NCBI GenBank assembly: GCA_949284575.1 | Contig: CASDWO010000055.1 | Coordinates: 1-40,735, forward strand | Direction of reading: 5' to 3' | From: an uncultured bacterium | GTDB taxonomy: Bacteria > Bacillota_I > Bacilli_A > RF39 > UBA660 | DNA length: 40,735 nt | Part shown: positions 8,871 to 18,255 of the stretch, piece by piece | Layout: each line of letters starts with the position of its first letter | Position numbering within the stretch: the first letter of the stretch is position 1 | Position numbers and translations under genes: made by a program | The notes under the pieces: model-generated | The model's database searches: none | What the model was told of the DNA's origin: nothing | What the model saw: only the letters and a program-made list of their open reading frames with translations

Positions 8871-9222
8871 TATTTTAGACAAGTGCTGGGATTTTATAAT
8901 TCTAGAGGAAAGTCCATGCTCACACAGTCTGCGATGATTGTAGTGTTCGTGCTTAAGGAAAAAATAACTTAAGGTAGTGGTTAACACTAACGGCGAAGAG
9001 TTTTACCTAAAGATTTATCCATGGTAGACTTATGCAGTGCCACAGTGACGATTTTTTAGGAAACTAAAAAGTGAAACGCGGTAAACCCCACGAGTGAGAA
9101 ACCCAAATTATGGTAGGGGAGCTTTAAAAGGAGAAGTGAATTCTTTTAAGGACTAGAAATAGTAGATAGATACTTGTCACCTAGTAATAGGTACAGAACA
9201 TGGCTTATTAAATATTAATTAT
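8863..9222 (+). ncRNA. rnpB: RNase P RNA, type B
   Basis: Ribozyme that matures tRNA 5' ends. Universally conserved blocks are visible: GAGGAAAGTCCATGCTC (P4 5' strand) near 8908-8924, GTAGTGTTCGTGCTTA, GTGCCACAGTGACGA, GAAACGCGGTAAACCCC, GAGAAACCCAAAT, and ACAGAACATGGCTTA (P4 3' strand) near the end. The layout matches the Bacillus B type. I set the limits from helix P1, where 8863-8875 pairs with 9210-9222 (13 pairs, one G-T). By this boundary the gene overlaps the last codons of gpsB. Mature ends may be a few bases inside. Confidence 0.95.
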
Positions 9223-9233
9223 TGAGGTGATTT

Positions 9234-9731
9234 ATGAAAGAATTAGGTGAGTATCTTCAAGATGTAAGAAGAAATAATGGTGTTAGTTTAGAAGAAGCAG
9301 CGACTGATTTAAATGTTGATTCTTTACTTCTTGAAAATATTGAGAGTGCTAATATAAGAGCTTTTAAAGATATGTATGAATTAAGAGAACTTGTTAGAAA
9401 TTATGCAAAGTATTTAGGTTTAGATCCTTTAAAAATACAAGAAGAATTTAATGATTTTTTATTTGAACATACTTCTAAGATTTCTCTTGATGATATTTTA
9501 GAAGCGAAAAGAAAAAAAGAAAAAGAAGATAGTCTTGAAAATACTAAGAAGATAATATCTCCTTATACTAAAGAATATAAAAAGAAAATTAGAAAATTAC
9601 CAATAATTATTGGGGTAAGTGCTTTTGTTATAGCAATTATATTAGCTATAATAATTATTAAGGTTATTAATAGGGAACCAGCTATTAGTAGTGAATTGAA
9701 AGGAATTGAAAGTTATGAATACGCCTACTAA
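9234..9731 (+). CDS. rodZ: RodZ-like helix-turn-helix membrane protein
   Basis: An N-terminal HTH_25 domain (LGEYLQDVRRNNGVSLEEAATDLNVDSLLLENIE, given here as residues about 4-37) is followed by a charged linker and one membrane helix at about 125-145 with IIIGVSAFVIAIILAIIIIK in the middle. RodZ links the MreB elongation machinery to the membrane. This copy stops soon after the membrane helix (165 residues), so the large extracytoplasmic domain found in Bacillus YmfM is essentially missing. The start follows GAGGTGATTT. The rodZ-pgsA-recA-rny order is the conserved Firmicutes block. Confidence 0.85.
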   Translation: MKELGEYLQDVRRNNGVSLEEAATDLNVDSLLLENIESANIRAFKDMYELRELVRNYAKYLGLDPLKIQEEFNDFLFEHTSKISLDDILEAKRKKEKEDSLENTKKIISPYTKEYKKKIRKLPIIIGVSAFVIAIILAIIIIKVINREPAISSELKGIESYEYAY

Positions 9732-10314
9732 ATTAACATTGTTAAGAATAATATTAACGATTGTGATGATAATTGTTTTAATATTTCCATTTTATTTAAT
9801 AGGAATTAGTTTCCCTGAAATATTAGTGGCAGGTGTTTATATTAAAACAGAATATATAGTTGGGGGAGTTATTTTTTTAATAGCTAGTTTTACAGATTTC
9901 TTAGATGGCTATTTAGCTAGAAAAAATAATCAGGTTACAGATCTTGGAAAAATGTTAGATGCTATTGCTGATAAAGTATTAGTAAATAGTGCTTTGATAA
10001 TTTTATCATATAAAGGATTTATTCCTGTTTTTGTTCCTGTAATTATAATATTTAGAGATACTGTGGTTGATGCTATTAAGATGCAAGCTTCAAGTAAAGG
10101 TAAAGTAGTTGCTGCTATTAAATCGGGAAAGATAAAAACGGCTACAATGATGACGGGTTTAGTTTTAACTTTCTTTTATAACTTGCCATTTGAAATATGG
10201 AATATTCAAGTAGCTGAGTTCTTATTATATTTTGCAACTATTATGTCTGTTATTTCGATGATTGAATATTTTAATTTAAATAAGCATTTGATTTTAAAAC
10301 CAAAAGAAAATTAA
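9715..10314 (+). CDS. pgsA: CDP-diacylglycerol-glycerol-3-phosphate 3-phosphatidyltransferase
   Basis: Makes phosphatidylglycerophosphate, the committed step to phosphatidylglycerol. The CDP-alcohol phosphotransferase motif is intact: DGYLAR, eight residues, then GKMLDAIADK (DGx2ARx8Gx3Dx3D). There are several membrane helices. ATG 9715 is preferred over TTG 9706 because MNTPTKLTLLRI is the normal family start and AAAGGA is at a workable distance. It overlaps rodZ by 17 bases. cinA, which lies between pgsA and recA in Bacillus, is absent. Confidence 0.95.
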   Translation: MNTPTKLTLLRIILTIVMIIVLIFPFYLIGISFPEILVAGVYIKTEYIVGGVIFLIASFTDFLDGYLARKNNQVTDLGKMLDAIADKVLVNSALIILSYKGFIPVFVPVIIIFRDTVVDAIKMQASSKGKVVAAIKSGKIKTATMMTGLVLTFFYNLPFEIWNIQVAEFLLYFATIMSVISMIEYFNLNKHLILKPKEN

Positions 10315-10328
10315 TTTTTGGTTTTTTC
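10296..10328 (+). terminator. Terminator after pgsA
   Basis: AAAACCAAAA (10296-10305) pairs perfectly with TTTTGGTTTT (10316-10325), followed by more T. The left arm encodes the last pgsA residues. Confidence 0.85.
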
Positions 10329-10392
10329 TTTTGAATTTTGTAAATTTAGCTAAAGAAAATCAAAAATTGCTTTAGAAAATAATAGCAAAAAA

Positions 10393-10420
10393 ATATTTTC
10401 AAACAAAAGTTCGAAAATAT
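10393..10420 (+). promoter_or_regulatory. LexA (SOS) operator candidate upstream of recA
   Basis: The core CAAACAAAAGTTCG (10400-10413) differs at one base from the Gram-positive LexA box CGAAC-N4-GTTCG. The symmetry extends outwards for seven more perfect pairs (ATATTTT against AAAATAT), so 11 of 12 positions of the half-sites match. It ends 8 bases before the recA -35, where repressor binding could block polymerase. Confidence 0.7.
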
Positions 10421-10421
10421 C

Positions 10422-10450
10422 TTGACAATTTAAATTAATCTTTATAAAAT
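10422..10450 (+). promoter_or_regulatory. Promoter of recA
   Basis: TTGACA (10422-10427), 17 bases, TAAAAT (10445-10450), about 30 bases before the start codon. Confidence 0.85.
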
Positions 10451-10480
10451 GGTAATGTAATTAGTTTTTAGGAGGAATTT

Positions 10481-11509
10481 ATGAGTAAGACAACTAGTAA
10501 TAAAATAAGTAAAGATAAGAATTTAGAACAGGTTTTAGCTGATATAGAGAAACAATTTGGCAAAGGTGCTGTTATGAGACTTGGAGATAATCCGCATATG
10601 AAGATGGATGTTGTTTCTAGTGGGTGTTTAAGTCTTGATATAGCTTTAGGTATTGGAGGATATCCAAAAGGAAGAATTATTGAGATATATGGACCTGAAT
10701 CTAGTGGTAAAACTACTTTTGCTTTGCAAGCGATTGCTGAAGTACAAAAACAAGGAGGAAGAGCGGCTTTTATTGATGCAGAACATGCTCTTGATCCTGT
10801 TTATGCAAAAAGATTAGGTGTTAATACTAATGAACTTATTTTGTCACAGCCTGATACAGGAGAACAAGCTTTAGAAATATGTGAAGCTTTAGTTAGAAGT
10901 GAAGCGGTTAGTATTATTGTTATTGATTCAGTGGCTGCTTTGGTTCCCCAAGCAGAAATAGATGGAGAGATGGGAGACTCTCATGTTGGGTTACAGGCAA
11001 GACTTATGTCACAAGCTTTACGTAAGTTAAGTGGTACTATTAATAAGACTAATACAATTGCTATTTTTATTAATCAATTAAGAGAAAAAGTAGGAGTTAT
11101 GTTTGGAAATCCTGAGACTACACCTGGTGGTAGAGCTTTAAAGTTTTATTCTACTATAAGACTTGATATTAGACGTAATGAACAGTTAAAAATAGGAGAT
11201 AAAGTTATTGGTAATAAAACAACAGTTAAAGTTGTAAAAAATAAAGTGGCACCACCTTTTAAGAGTGCGGTTGTTGATATTATGTATGGAGAAGGAATTT
11301 CTAGAGAAGGAGAGATTATCGATTTAGGTGTTGAAGCTGGGGTAGTCGATAAAATGGGAGCTTGGTATTCTTATAATGGAGAAAAGCTTGGACAAGGTAA
11401 AGAAAATGTTAAATTGCTTCTTAAAGATAAAAAAGATTTAGCAGATGAAATAGAGATGAAAATTAGAGAATTCTTTGGAATTGATTTAAATAAAGAAAGC
11501 ACTGACTAG
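10481..11509 (+). CDS. recA: Recombinase A
   Basis: ATP-dependent strand-exchange protein and SOS co-protease. Walker [10 protein letters not shown] (about residues 70-78), the conserved EHALDP, Walker [12 protein letters not shown]1 loop [21 protein letters not shown] (seen around residues 165-185) and L2 [22 protein letters not shown] are all present, as is the C-terminal domain. The length of 342 is standard. AGGAGG precedes the ATG. It stands alone between two terminators and carries its own LexA-type operator, consistent with damage-inducible expression. Confidence 0.98.
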   Translation: MSKTTSNKISKDKNLEQVLADIEKQFGKGAVMRLGDNPHMKMDVVSSGCLSLDIALGIGGYPKGRIIEIYGPESSGKTTFALQAIAEVQKQGGRAAFIDAEHALDPVYAKRLGVNTNELILSQPDTGEQALEICEALVRSEAVSIIVIDSVAALVPQAEIDGEMGDSHVGLQARLMSQALRKLSGTINKTNTIAIFINQLREKVGVMFGNPETTPGGRALKFYSTIRLDIRRNEQLKIGDKVIGNKTTVKVVKNKVAPPFKSAVVDIMYGEGISREGEIIDLGVEAGVVDKMGAWYSYNGEKLGQGKENVKLLLKDKKDLADEIEMKIREFFGIDLNKESTD

Positions 11510-11527
11510 TTATAAGCAGTGCTTTTT
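11496..11527. terminator. Bidirectional terminator of recA and the XRE gene
   Basis: AAAGCACTG (11496-11504) pairs with CAGTGCTTT (11517-11525). The recA stop lies in the loop and the XRE stop at the right edge. T-rich sequence follows on both strands. Confidence 0.85.
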
Positions 11528-11750
11528 AAATAAAAAGTTCTTCTTGTTCTTTTTGAGTGATGGTTAGAAGATCATTTGGAGTACAATTTAGTAAAATACA
11601 AAATTCTTCAATGTATTTGAAAGACATGGAAGTTGTTTCACCTCTAATAATTCTATTTAGGTTTCTTGAAGTTATATTCATACGTTGGCATAACCAGTAT
11701 TTACTTTTCTTATTTTGTTTTAATAATTCTTCAATATTTACTTTAATCAT
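11526..11750 (-). CDS. Small XRE-type helix-turn-helix regulator
   Basis: A 74-residue single-domain DNA-binding protein with a Cro/CI-like fold: the pattern NKKSKYWLCQRMNITSRNLNRIIRGE spans helices 2 and 3, and SMSFKYIEEFCILLNCTPNDLL covers helices 4 and 5. Such proteins are usually autorepressors or partners of nearby genes; the target here is unknown. I chose ATG 11750 because GGTGAT lies just upstream; an in-frame ATG at 11762 would add four residues. It is convergent with recA. Confidence 0.85.
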   Translation of the reverse strand: MIKVNIEELLKQNKKSKYWLCQRMNITSRNLNRIIRGETTSMSFKYIEEFCILLNCTPNDLLTITQKEQEELFI

Positions 11751-11909
11751 TTTATCACCCATCTATTACCAAAATTGTATAAAAAAATGAAAATATAAAT
11801 AAGATACTTGCATTACCTATAGTAGTTAATGGGGTGTAATATATAAAAAAAACTAAGAGTTTTCTTAAGACTTTAGATCTTTTGTTTCACCTATATTAAT
11901 ACTTTCTCC

Positions 11910-11938
11910 TTGACAATATCATCTTTCAAATTTAAAAT
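11910..11938 (+). promoter_or_regulatory. Promoter of rny
   Basis: TTGACA (11910-11915), 17 bases, TAAAAT (11933-11938). It gives a leader of about 50 bases ending in GGAGGTATAGT. The rest of the gap from 11763 is AT-rich and shows no clear gene. Confidence 0.8.
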
Positions 11939-11996
11939 TAAATTAGATTATAGTTTAGATTTTTAATTTAAAGTATATATCTAATGGAGGTATAGT

Positions 11997-13550
11997 ATGG
12001 AACAATTATTAATCTCCATTTTACTTATAATTTTTGGACTTTTTTGCGGTTTTGGATTAACTTTTTTAGTTGGTTTTCTAAGAGAAAATACAACATCTAA
12101 AAAAATAGATAAAATGCTTATGGAAGCAGAGAAAAATGCTGATAAAATTAAACGTGATGCCGTTATGGAGGCTAAAGAGAAAAGTTATCAGTTAAAACTT
12201 GAAGCAGATAAAGATATTAAAGAGAAAAAAAGTGAACTTAAAGATAATGAAGATAGACTATTACAAAGAGAAAGTAGTCTAGATAAAAGAGATGAATTGT
12301 GTCAAAAAAGAGAGGCTGCGATTGAAGAAAGAGAAGAAAAGATAATTCAAAGACAAAAAGAAATTCAAGATGAACAAGCAAAAGTGGAGGAATTAAAGAA
12401 GAAACAAATGAGTTTATTAGAAGAGATTTCTTCTTATAGTAAAGAGAAAGCTCATGATTTGATTATGAGTAATGTTAAAGAGTCTATGAGTAGAGAAATA
12501 GCTATTTATATTAGTGAGCAGGAAGAAGAAGCTAAGTTGACTGCTACTTCTAAAGCTAAAGAGTTAATAGTAACAGCTATGCAAAAATACTCAGCAGATA
12601 TTGCTAGTGATCAAACAGTTACAGTAGTTAGTTTACCTAATGATGAAATGAAAGGACGTTTGATAGGTAGAGAAGGTAGAAATATTAGAACGATTGAAGC
12701 TATTACTGGGGTTGATTTAATTATTGATGATACTCCTGAAGCAGTAGTTTTATCTTGTTTTGATCCTTTAAGACGAGAAATAGCTAGATTAACTTTAGAA
12801 ACTTTAATAAAAGATGGAAGAATTCATCCAACAAGAATTGAAGAAGTTTATGATAAAATAACAAAAGAAGTTAAAGAAAAAATATTAGAATATGGTAATA
12901 ATGCATTATTTGAATTAGGGATTACAAAAATGTCTACCGAATTAATTGAATTAATTGGAAGACTTCATTTTCGAACTAGTTATGGGCAAAATGCTTTACA
13001 ACATTCTTTGGAAGTAGCACATTTAGCAGGGCTTATGGCTTCAGAAATTGGAGAAGATGTTACTTTGGCGAAAAGAGCAGGTCTTTTACATGATATTGGA
13101 AAAGCTGTTGATCATGAGATTGAAGGTAGTCATGTTGAAATAGGTGTTGAGTTAGCTAAAAAATATGGTGAGAATGAAGTGGTTATCAATGCTATTGCTT
13201 CTCATCATGGAGATGCTGATTCTACTTCAGTTATTTCTACTTTAGTAGCTGTAGCAGATGCTTTATCAGCATCACGTCCTGGTGCTCGTAATGATTCTTT
13301 AGAAAATTACGTTAAGCGTCTTAATCAACTTGAAGAAGTTGCTAATGATATTGAAGGAGTTTCTAAAGCTTATGCTATGCAAGCAGGTAGGGAACTTCGT
13401 GTTATAGTAGAACCAGATCAAATTGATGATTTAGAAGCTCATAAGGTAGCTCGAGATATTAAGGAAAAAATAGAGTCTACTTTAAATTATCCTGGTACTA
13501 TTAAAATAACAGTAGTAAGAGAGACTAGGGCTTTAGAGGAAGCTAAATAA
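11997..13550 (+). CDS. rny: Ribonuclease Y
   Basis: Membrane-anchored endoribonuclease that starts bulk mRNA decay. It has one N-terminal membrane helix (about 5-25), a long Glu/Lys-rich coiled coil (about 35-185), a KH domain around [23 protein letters not shown] (the GREGRNIR loop) and an HD domain with [14 protein letters not shown], which carries the metal-binding His-Asp. The length of 517 equals the family norm. Its partner enzyme RNase J1 is encoded convergently just downstream. Confidence 0.97.
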   Translation: MEQLLISILLIIFGLFCGFGLTFLVGFLRENTTSKKIDKMLMEAEKNADKIKRDAVMEAKEKSYQLKLEADKDIKEKKSELKDNEDRLLQRESSLDKRDELCQKREAAIEEREEKIIQRQKEIQDEQAKVEELKKKQMSLLEEISSYSKEKAHDLIMSNVKESMSREIAIYISEQEEEAKLTATSKAKELIVTAMQKYSADIASDQTVTVVSLPNDEMKGRLIGREGRNIRTIEAITGVDLIIDDTPEAVVLSCFDPLRREIARLTLETLIKDGRIHPTRIEEVYDKITKEVKEKILEYGNNALFELGITKMSTELIELIGRLHFRTSYGQNALQHSLEVAHLAGLMASEIGEDVTLAKRAGLLHDIGKAVDHEIEGSHVEIGVELAKKYGENEVVINAIASHHGDADSTSVISTLVAVADALSASRPGARNDSLENYVKRLNQLEEVANDIEGVSKAYAMQAGRELRVIVEPDQIDDLEAHKVARDIKEKIESTLNYPGTIKITVVRETRALEEAK

Positions 13551-14095
13551 TAAAAAAACTCATTTCTTAAATCTAAGAGATGAGTTTTATTTATGATTTT
13601 TTTAGTTAGTTGATATATATTATATTTATTAGGTGTTTTTTCAATACAGTTAAATCCTGCTCGTAATGCTGTTTTTTCACTAGCAATATTTTTTTGATCT
13701 ATTACAAGTCTAATGTTTTCTATTTGATTAATTTTATCTGAAAATATTAAATTACTAGTTTTCTTTAAAGTATTACACATATATCCTTTACCACGTGCTT
13801 CTTTAATAAGAGCATAAGTTAAGAAAACAGAATAATCATTAATAATAGTTCCAATTTCTAAAAAGCCAATGGGACTTTTCTTATCTTGGTAAATAGCATA
13901 TGGTGTTCCATATAGATCTTTTTTAGTTAGATAATATTTACCTTGTAAAACTCTCTCAATAGAATAGAGAAAACCATTTTTTACTGCTATTACTTCATCT
14001 TGATCAAGAGTTTTAGCTAACCAAATATCTTTTAGATTACTAGGATCTAATTTTTTTAAACTTAAGTTGTTATCTATAACAATAAAATTTTCCAT
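13487..14095 (-). CDS. GNAT-family N-acetyltransferase
   Basis: An acetyl-CoA-dependent transferase of unknown substrate. Motif A of the GNAT fold is visible as [18 protein letters not shown] (R-G-K-G-Y), followed by the strand-helix [21 protein letters not shown] typical of motif B. The protein starts [16 protein letters not shown]. Its ATG shares a base with the rnjA stop (TAATG), so translation is coupled to rnjA. The last 35 or so residues are encoded by the reverse strand of the rny terminator and the rny 3' end. Domain sequence appears to end near [11 protein letters not shown], so the tail is probably an added extension. Confidence 0.8.
   Translation of the reverse strand: MENFIVIDNNLSLKKLDPSNLKDIWLAKTLDQDEVIAVKNGFLYSIERVLQGKYYLTKKDLYGTPYAIYQDKKSPIGFLEIGTIINDYSVFLTYALIKEARGKGYMCNTLKKTSNLIFSDKINQIENIRLVIDQKNIASEKTALRAGFNCIEKTPNKYNIYQLTKKIINKTHLLDLRNEFFYYLASSKALVSLTTVILIVPG
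13555..13588 (+). terminator. Terminator of rny
   Basis: A 15-base stem (13555-13569 with 13574-13588, one T-G pair) and AATC loop begin just after the rny stop. On the other strand the same hairpin lies inside the acetyltransferase reading frame. Confidence 0.85.
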
Positions 14096-15768
14096 TATTT
14101 TTTAATATCTAAAATAATAGGCAAGATAATGGGTCTTCTTCCTGTTAAATTTAAAATGAAAGGTATTAGATCTAGACTTAATTGATTTTTTATGTCTGTG
14201 AAAGAGGCTTTTTTATCTTTTAGTTTCTCATTAATAACAGTAGTTGCTTCTCTTTCAATTTTTTTAAGTAATTCTTCATTTTCATTTACAAGAATGAATC
14301 CTCTAGTTGTAATATTTGGTTTAGTTAATAAAGTTCTTTTAGAAGAGTCAATATTAGCGATAACAACTAAAATACCATCATTAGCCATTATTTTTCGATC
14401 TCTTATAACAGCACTACCAACTTCACCAATTCTAGAACCATCTACATATATATCGTTATTTGGATAACTTTCACCTTGGGTTATTTTATGATTCTTTAAA
14501 ATTAGACTATCACCATTCTTTAAAATAAAAGTATTTTCTTTTGGAATATTACAGTCAACTCCTAAATTAGCATGTTCTTTTAACATTCTATAATCTCCAT
14601 GGAATGGCATTAGGTATTTAGGTTTTAATAATCTAATCATTAGTTTTAATTCTTCCTGGTTAGCATGACCTGAGGTGTGTAAGTTATTCATTGTCATATT
14701 GGTAAAGACTTTAACACCTTTTAAATATAATTTATTAATAGTTTTATGAATACTTAAAGCATTACCAGGAATAGCACTTGATGAAAATATAACAATATCA
14801 TCTGGTCTTAATTTGATTTGTTTATGGGTTCCATCTGCAATTCTTGATAGTGCAGCAAGTGGTTCTCCTTGAGAGCCAGTACAAAGAATTGTTACTTCTC
14901 CAGGTTTTAAGGTATTAGCAACTTCAGGGGTTACTAATAGTTCTTTATGATCAATGTAGCCACCTTTAATAGAAATATCTATATTATTTTCCATACTACG
15001 ACCAAAGACACAAATTTTTCTGCCATGTTGATAGCATGATTCAAAGATGTGCTTTAATCTATAAATATTAGAGGCAAAAGTGGCAATTATAATACGATTA
15101 TATTTGTATTTATCGAAGATATCAATAATAGCATCATCAACACGAGATTCACTAATTGACATTCCTTCATTTAGAGCATTAGTACTATCACTTATTAATA
15201 AATCTACTCCTTCTTCACCCATTTTAGCCATTTTATAAAGATCAGCCATTGGTCCAATAGGAGTTAGATCAAATTTAAAATCACCTGTTGTAACAATTCT
15301 TCCATTTGGAGTATTTATAGCAATACCATGAGAATCAGGGATAGAGTGAGTTGTTCTAATAAACTCTACTTCCATATGTTTAAATTTTAACTTTGTATTT
15401 TCGTCATAAACAAATAAATTATCATATCTAATATTTCTATCTTCTAATTTTAATTTAATTAATTCTTTAGCTTGATTAGGGGCATAGATAGCAGGTATAT
15501 TAACACTTCTTAATAAAAAAGGAATTGCTCCTATATGATCTTCATGACCATGAGTTATAAGTAGTGCTTTGATTTTATCTTCATTTTCTTGTAAGAATGA
15601 GTAATCTGGAAGGACATAATCTATTCCTAAAAGTTCTCCTTCTGCAAAAGATACTCCCGCGTCTATAACAATAATTTCATCTTCATGCATTACACAATAC
15701 ATGTTTTTTCCTACTTCTCCTAAGCCTCCTAAAACAATTATTTTTGTTTCACTTGACTTTTTATTCAT
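14095..15768 (-). CDS. rnjA: Ribonuclease J
   Basis: MBL-fold/beta-CASP nuclease with 5'-3' exonuclease and endonuclease activity. The opening KIIVLGGLGEVGKNMYCV and the zinc motif LLITHGHEDHIGAIPFLL are diagnostic. FTNMTMNNLHTSGHANQEELK and LMPFHGDYRML are later conserved histidine blocks, and the last domain includes ITTRGFILV and the C-terminal dimerisation region. At 557 residues it is full length. AAAGGAGAAATA precedes the ATG. rnjA and rny face each other, placing two central RNA-decay enzymes together. Confidence 0.96.
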   Translation of the reverse strand: MNKKSSETKIIVLGGLGEVGKNMYCVMHEDEIIVIDAGVSFAEGELLGIDYVLPDYSFLQENEDKIKALLITHGHEDHIGAIPFLLRSVNIPAIYAPNQAKELIKLKLEDRNIRYDNLFVYDENTKLKFKHMEVEFIRTTHSIPDSHGIAINTPNGRIVTTGDFKFDLTPIGPMADLYKMAKMGEEGVDLLISDSTNALNEGMSISESRVDDAIIDIFDKYKYNRIIIATFASNIYRLKHIFESCYQHGRKICVFGRSMENNIDISIKGGYIDHKELLVTPEVANTLKPGEVTILCTGSQGEPLAALSRIADGTHKQIKLRPDDIVIFSSSAIPGNALSIHKTINKLYLKGVKVFTNMTMNNLHTSGHANQEELKLMIRLLKPKYLMPFHGDYRMLKEHANLGVDCNIPKENTFILKNGDSLILKNHKITQGESYPNNDIYVDGSRIGEVGSAVIRDRKIMANDGILVVIANIDSSKRTLLTKPNITTRGFILVNENEELLKKIEREATTVINEKLKDKKASFTDIKNQLSLDLIPFILNLTGRRPIILPIILDIKK

Positions 15769-15816
15769 TATTTCTCCTTTCTTAATAATTAAAACCTCGA
15801 AGAACTAACCGATAAG

Positions 15817-15845
15817 ATTATACTATATATTTTTTATTTTGTCTA
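15817..15845 (-). promoter_or_regulatory. Promoter of rnjA
   Basis: On the minus strand TAGACA (15845-15840), 17 bases, then consensus TATAAT (15822-15817). The -35 box touches the stop codon of the upstream membrane-protein gene. Confidence 0.8.
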
Positions 15846-17171
15846 TTATTTTACATAGACTTTGAATTTATGAAATTGTCCTATAGTACTATAATTTTTT
15901 GTTATAAAATCATATATTTTTTTACTTGATTGATTTTTTGCACCATCATCTGTTTTTTCGTAATAGGCATTATTAACAATGATAATACTACCATTTTTTA
16001 GATTGTCTATCTTTTTTATTAGTTCTTCTTCACCGTTATAACCTAGATTTCCTTTTAAAGGTAAATCAAATTCATTAATAGGCATATTTAAAGCTAGTTT
16101 GTATAAATAAGAATTCATTAAAATAAAATATACGTTATCAACATTAATATTATTATCAATAAAATATTTTTTTAAAGCTTCTATATCAGGCATATATTCA
16201 TTTTGTAAGTAACGATATTTAAATAAATTATTATCATATTTGGGGTAGCAAGCTATATAATTTATAATCAAAGCTAGTATTGGAATACATATAAAAATAA
16301 GAGCAGTTTTATTAATAAGATTAGTTAAGTTTTTATATTTTTTTAGAAGATAATATACTAAAGGAATAATTGCAAGAAGAAAATGACTTGTATTAAATAG
16401 AGGATAGGCCATTATCATAAATGCTAGGATATATAGAAGCTCAAAATTTTTGTTTTTTAAATATTCTCTTGTAATATATATTACTATGATAATAGTAATA
16501 ATAGTTATTATGTTATAGTTACCATTACCATTTTTAAAGTCTAAAAGACCTAGAAAAGCAAAATTGATATAGTCATATAGAGCATTATTAAAATAAAAAT
16601 ATCCTATTACTAGTAGATTAGTTATTAGGAAGGGAATTAGTCTTTTTAAAATCTTTTTAGGTTTTCTTATATAGTAAAGACTAGGTAAAGCTAGGAAAAT
16701 GCCTATACTTGATTTAGTTAAAAATGAAAGACTTATTACTAGTCCTATTAAATAATCGCTTTTGTTATTTTTTTCTAGATAGATTAGTAAAAAGATATAG
16801 AAAACTGATAAGGTATTGTATCCTGGAGCAGTATTAAAAAGAAAATATATAAAGAAGGGAAAAATTATTTTTTTGTCTAGTTTATATACGACTATTAAAG
16901 TTAATAGGGCATAAAAAGTATTTATAATATAAAAAATAATTATATTAGTACTAAATATTTTCATTAGTAAGCCAGTTATCATTGGATAGAGTGGGGTTAT
17001 TACCATGTTAAAGTCTTTATACATAATTAGGCCATCACTGACGTTTTTACTAAAGCCATAATTCCATATTAAATCCATATCTACTGGTCTAAAAAAGTTA
17101 AAGATAAATATTGCTATAAAAAAACTTATAAACATTAATATTACTTTCTTATTTTTTAGTATTTCTTTCAT
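15846..17171 (-). CDS. Polytopic membrane protein, glycosyltransferase 39-like
   Basis: A 441-residue protein with about ten hydrophobic segments. A large first extracytoplasmic loop contains RPVDMDLIWNYGFSKNVSDG followed by YKDFNMVITPLYP. That layout (acidic residue after the first helix, then a D-F-N near the second) resembles PMT/ArnT-like GT-C glycosyltransferases, which move sugars from lipid carriers at the outer membrane face. The C-terminal soluble part (about 310-441) has no domain I recognise. The start follows GGAGAAAGCCTT. The fold is well supported and the substrate unknown. Confidence 0.65.
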   Translation of the reverse strand: MKEILKNKKVILMFISFFIAIFIFNFFRPVDMDLIWNYGFSKNVSDGLIMYKDFNMVITPLYPMITGLLMKIFSTNIIIFYIINTFYALLTLIVVYKLDKKIIFPFFIYFLFNTAPGYNTLSVFYIFLLIYLEKNNKSDYLIGLVISLSFLTKSSIGIFLALPSLYYIRKPKKILKRLIPFLITNLLVIGYFYFNNALYDYINFAFLGLLDFKNGNGNYNIITIITIIIVIYITREYLKNKNFELLYILAFMIMAYPLFNTSHFLLAIIPLVYYLLKKYKNLTNLINKTALIFICIPILALIINYIACYPKYDNNLFKYRYLQNEYMPDIEALKKYFIDNNINVDNVYFILMNSYLYKLALNMPINEFDLPLKGNLGYNGEEELIKKIDNLKNGSIIIVNNAYYEKTDDGAKNQSSKKIYDFITKNYSTIGQFHKFKVYVK

Positions 17172-17229
17172 AAGGCTTTCTCCAATTCTTTTATAATATT
17201 ATAACCGATATAGTTTTATAAGAAAATGA

Positions 17230-17258
17230 TTGACTTTAGGGAAGAACACTGCTATAAT
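17230..17258 (+). promoter_or_regulatory. Promoter of rplM-rpsI
   Basis: TTGACT (17230-17235), 17 bases, consensus TATAAT (17253-17258). The predicted RNA start near 17265 leaves a leader of about 70 bases. Confidence 0.85.
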
Positions 17259-17264
17259 TTTAAT

Positions 17265-17330
17265 CGGTACATTTTATATCCCCACTAAAACTTAGGCTGT
17301 GGGAAGGCTTAGGTTATTTAGTAGAAGGAG
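17265..17330 (+). promoter_or_regulatory. Candidate L13 leader (ribosomal autoregulatory RNA)
   Basis: The rplM leader contains CCCAC (17281-17285) pairing with GTGGG (17299-17303), then a second copy of the loop word CTTAGG and the ribosome site AGAAGGAG. Firmicutes commonly have a structured L13 leader in this position by which the L13 or S9 protein is thought to limit its own synthesis. Position and hairpin support it; I could not align it to the family model. Confidence 0.5.
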
Positions 17331-17336
17331 AATATT

Positions 17337-17765
17337 ATGAAAAGTTATATGCAAAAGAAAGAAACAGTAGAGCGTAAATGGTACGTTATCGATGCTGAAG
17401 GAAAATCTTTAGGTCGTGTAGCTAGTAAGGCTGCTCATATCTTACGTGGTAAGCATAAAGCTACTTATACACCTCATATTGATTGTGGTGACTATGTAAT
17501 TATTGTTAATGCTTCTAAAGTTTTACTTACTGGTAATAAGTTAGAAGATAAGAAATATTATAGTCATTCTCAATATCCAGGTGGACTTAGAACTAGAACT
17601 GCAAAAGAAATGATCGAGAAGTATCCTGAAGAAATGGTAGAAAAAGCTGTTAAAGGAATGTTACCAAAGAATCGTTTAGGTAGAGCAATGTATAAGAAAC
17701 TATTTGTTTATGCAGGTAGTGATCATAAACATATGGCTCAAAAACCTAGTGAGATGGATGTATAG
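17337..17765 (+). CDS. rplM: 50S ribosomal protein L13
   Basis: A 142-residue 23S rRNA-binding protein needed early in 50S assembly. Family blocks are complete: [53 protein letters not shown] and [34 protein letters not shown] precedes the ATG. rpsI follows after 12 bases, the near-universal bacterial arrangement. Confidence 0.98.
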   Translation: MKSYMQKKETVERKWYVIDAEGKSLGRVASKAAHILRGKHKATYTPHIDCGDYVIIVNASKVLLTGNKLEDKKYYSHSQYPGGLRTRTAKEMIEKYPEEMVEKAVKGMLPKNRLGRAMYKKLFVYAGSDHKHMAQKPSEMDV

Positions 17766-17777
17766 GGAGGTTAAATT

Positions 17778-18200
17778 ATGGCAGATAAGAAACAAGTATA
17801 TACTGGAACTGGTAGAAGAAAAACTAGTGTTGCAAGAGTAAGACTTACAGCAGGAACTGGTAAAATTACTATCAATGGTCGTGATGTTAATGAATATTTC
17901 CCATATCCAACTTTAGTTATGGATTTGACAGGGCCACTTGATGTTACTAATACTCGTGAAATGTTCGATGTTGATGCAGATGTAACTGGTGGTGGATTTT
18001 CTGGTCAAACTGGTGCAGTTAGATTAGGTATTACTAAAGCATTATTAAAGTATGATGCATCTACTCCAGCAGATTCAGAGAATAGTTATCGTAAGATCTT
18101 AAAAGCTGAAGGATTTATTACTCGTGATGCTCGTAAGAAAGAACGTAAGAAACCTGGTCTTAAGAAAGCTAGACGTGCTCCACAATTTAGTAAACGTTAA
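17778..18200 (+). CDS. rpsI: 30S ribosomal protein S9
   Basis: Head protein of the 30S subunit whose C-terminal tail contacts P-site t[23 protein letters not shown] and [19 protein letters not shown] are diagnostic. The tail [17 protein letters not shown] ends in the conserved SKR. At 140 residues it is slightly longer than Bacillus S9 because of an N-terminal extension (MADKKQVY). GGGAGG overlaps the rplM stop region. Confidence 0.98.
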   Translation: MADKKQVYTGTGRRKTSVARVRLTAGTGKITINGRDVNEYFPYPTLVMDLTGPLDVTNTREMFDVDADVTGGGFSGQTGAVRLGITKALLKYDASTPADSENSYRKILKAEGFITRDARKKERKKPGLKKARRAPQFSKR

Positions 18201-18212
18201 TCTATTGTTTCT

Positions 18213-18243
18213 AAAGTATCGATTAAGTTCGGTACTTTTTCTT
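18213..18243 (+). terminator. Terminator of rplM-rpsI
   Basis: AAAGTATCGA (18213-18222) pairs with TCGGTACTTT (18229-18238), one G-T pair, followed by T-rich sequence. It marks the left edge of the accessory block. Confidence 0.85.
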
Positions 18244-18255
18244 TTTGTGAAGATT

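Noticed and set aside
11526-11750. XRE gene as antitoxin of a toxin-antitoxin pair
   Set aside because: No second small gene lies next to it; its neighbours are recA and rny.
15846-17171. O-antigen polymerase or flippase for the large membrane protein
   Set aside because: The first loop with D-x-x-W-N-Y-G and D-F-N fits GT-C transferases better, though substrate is open.
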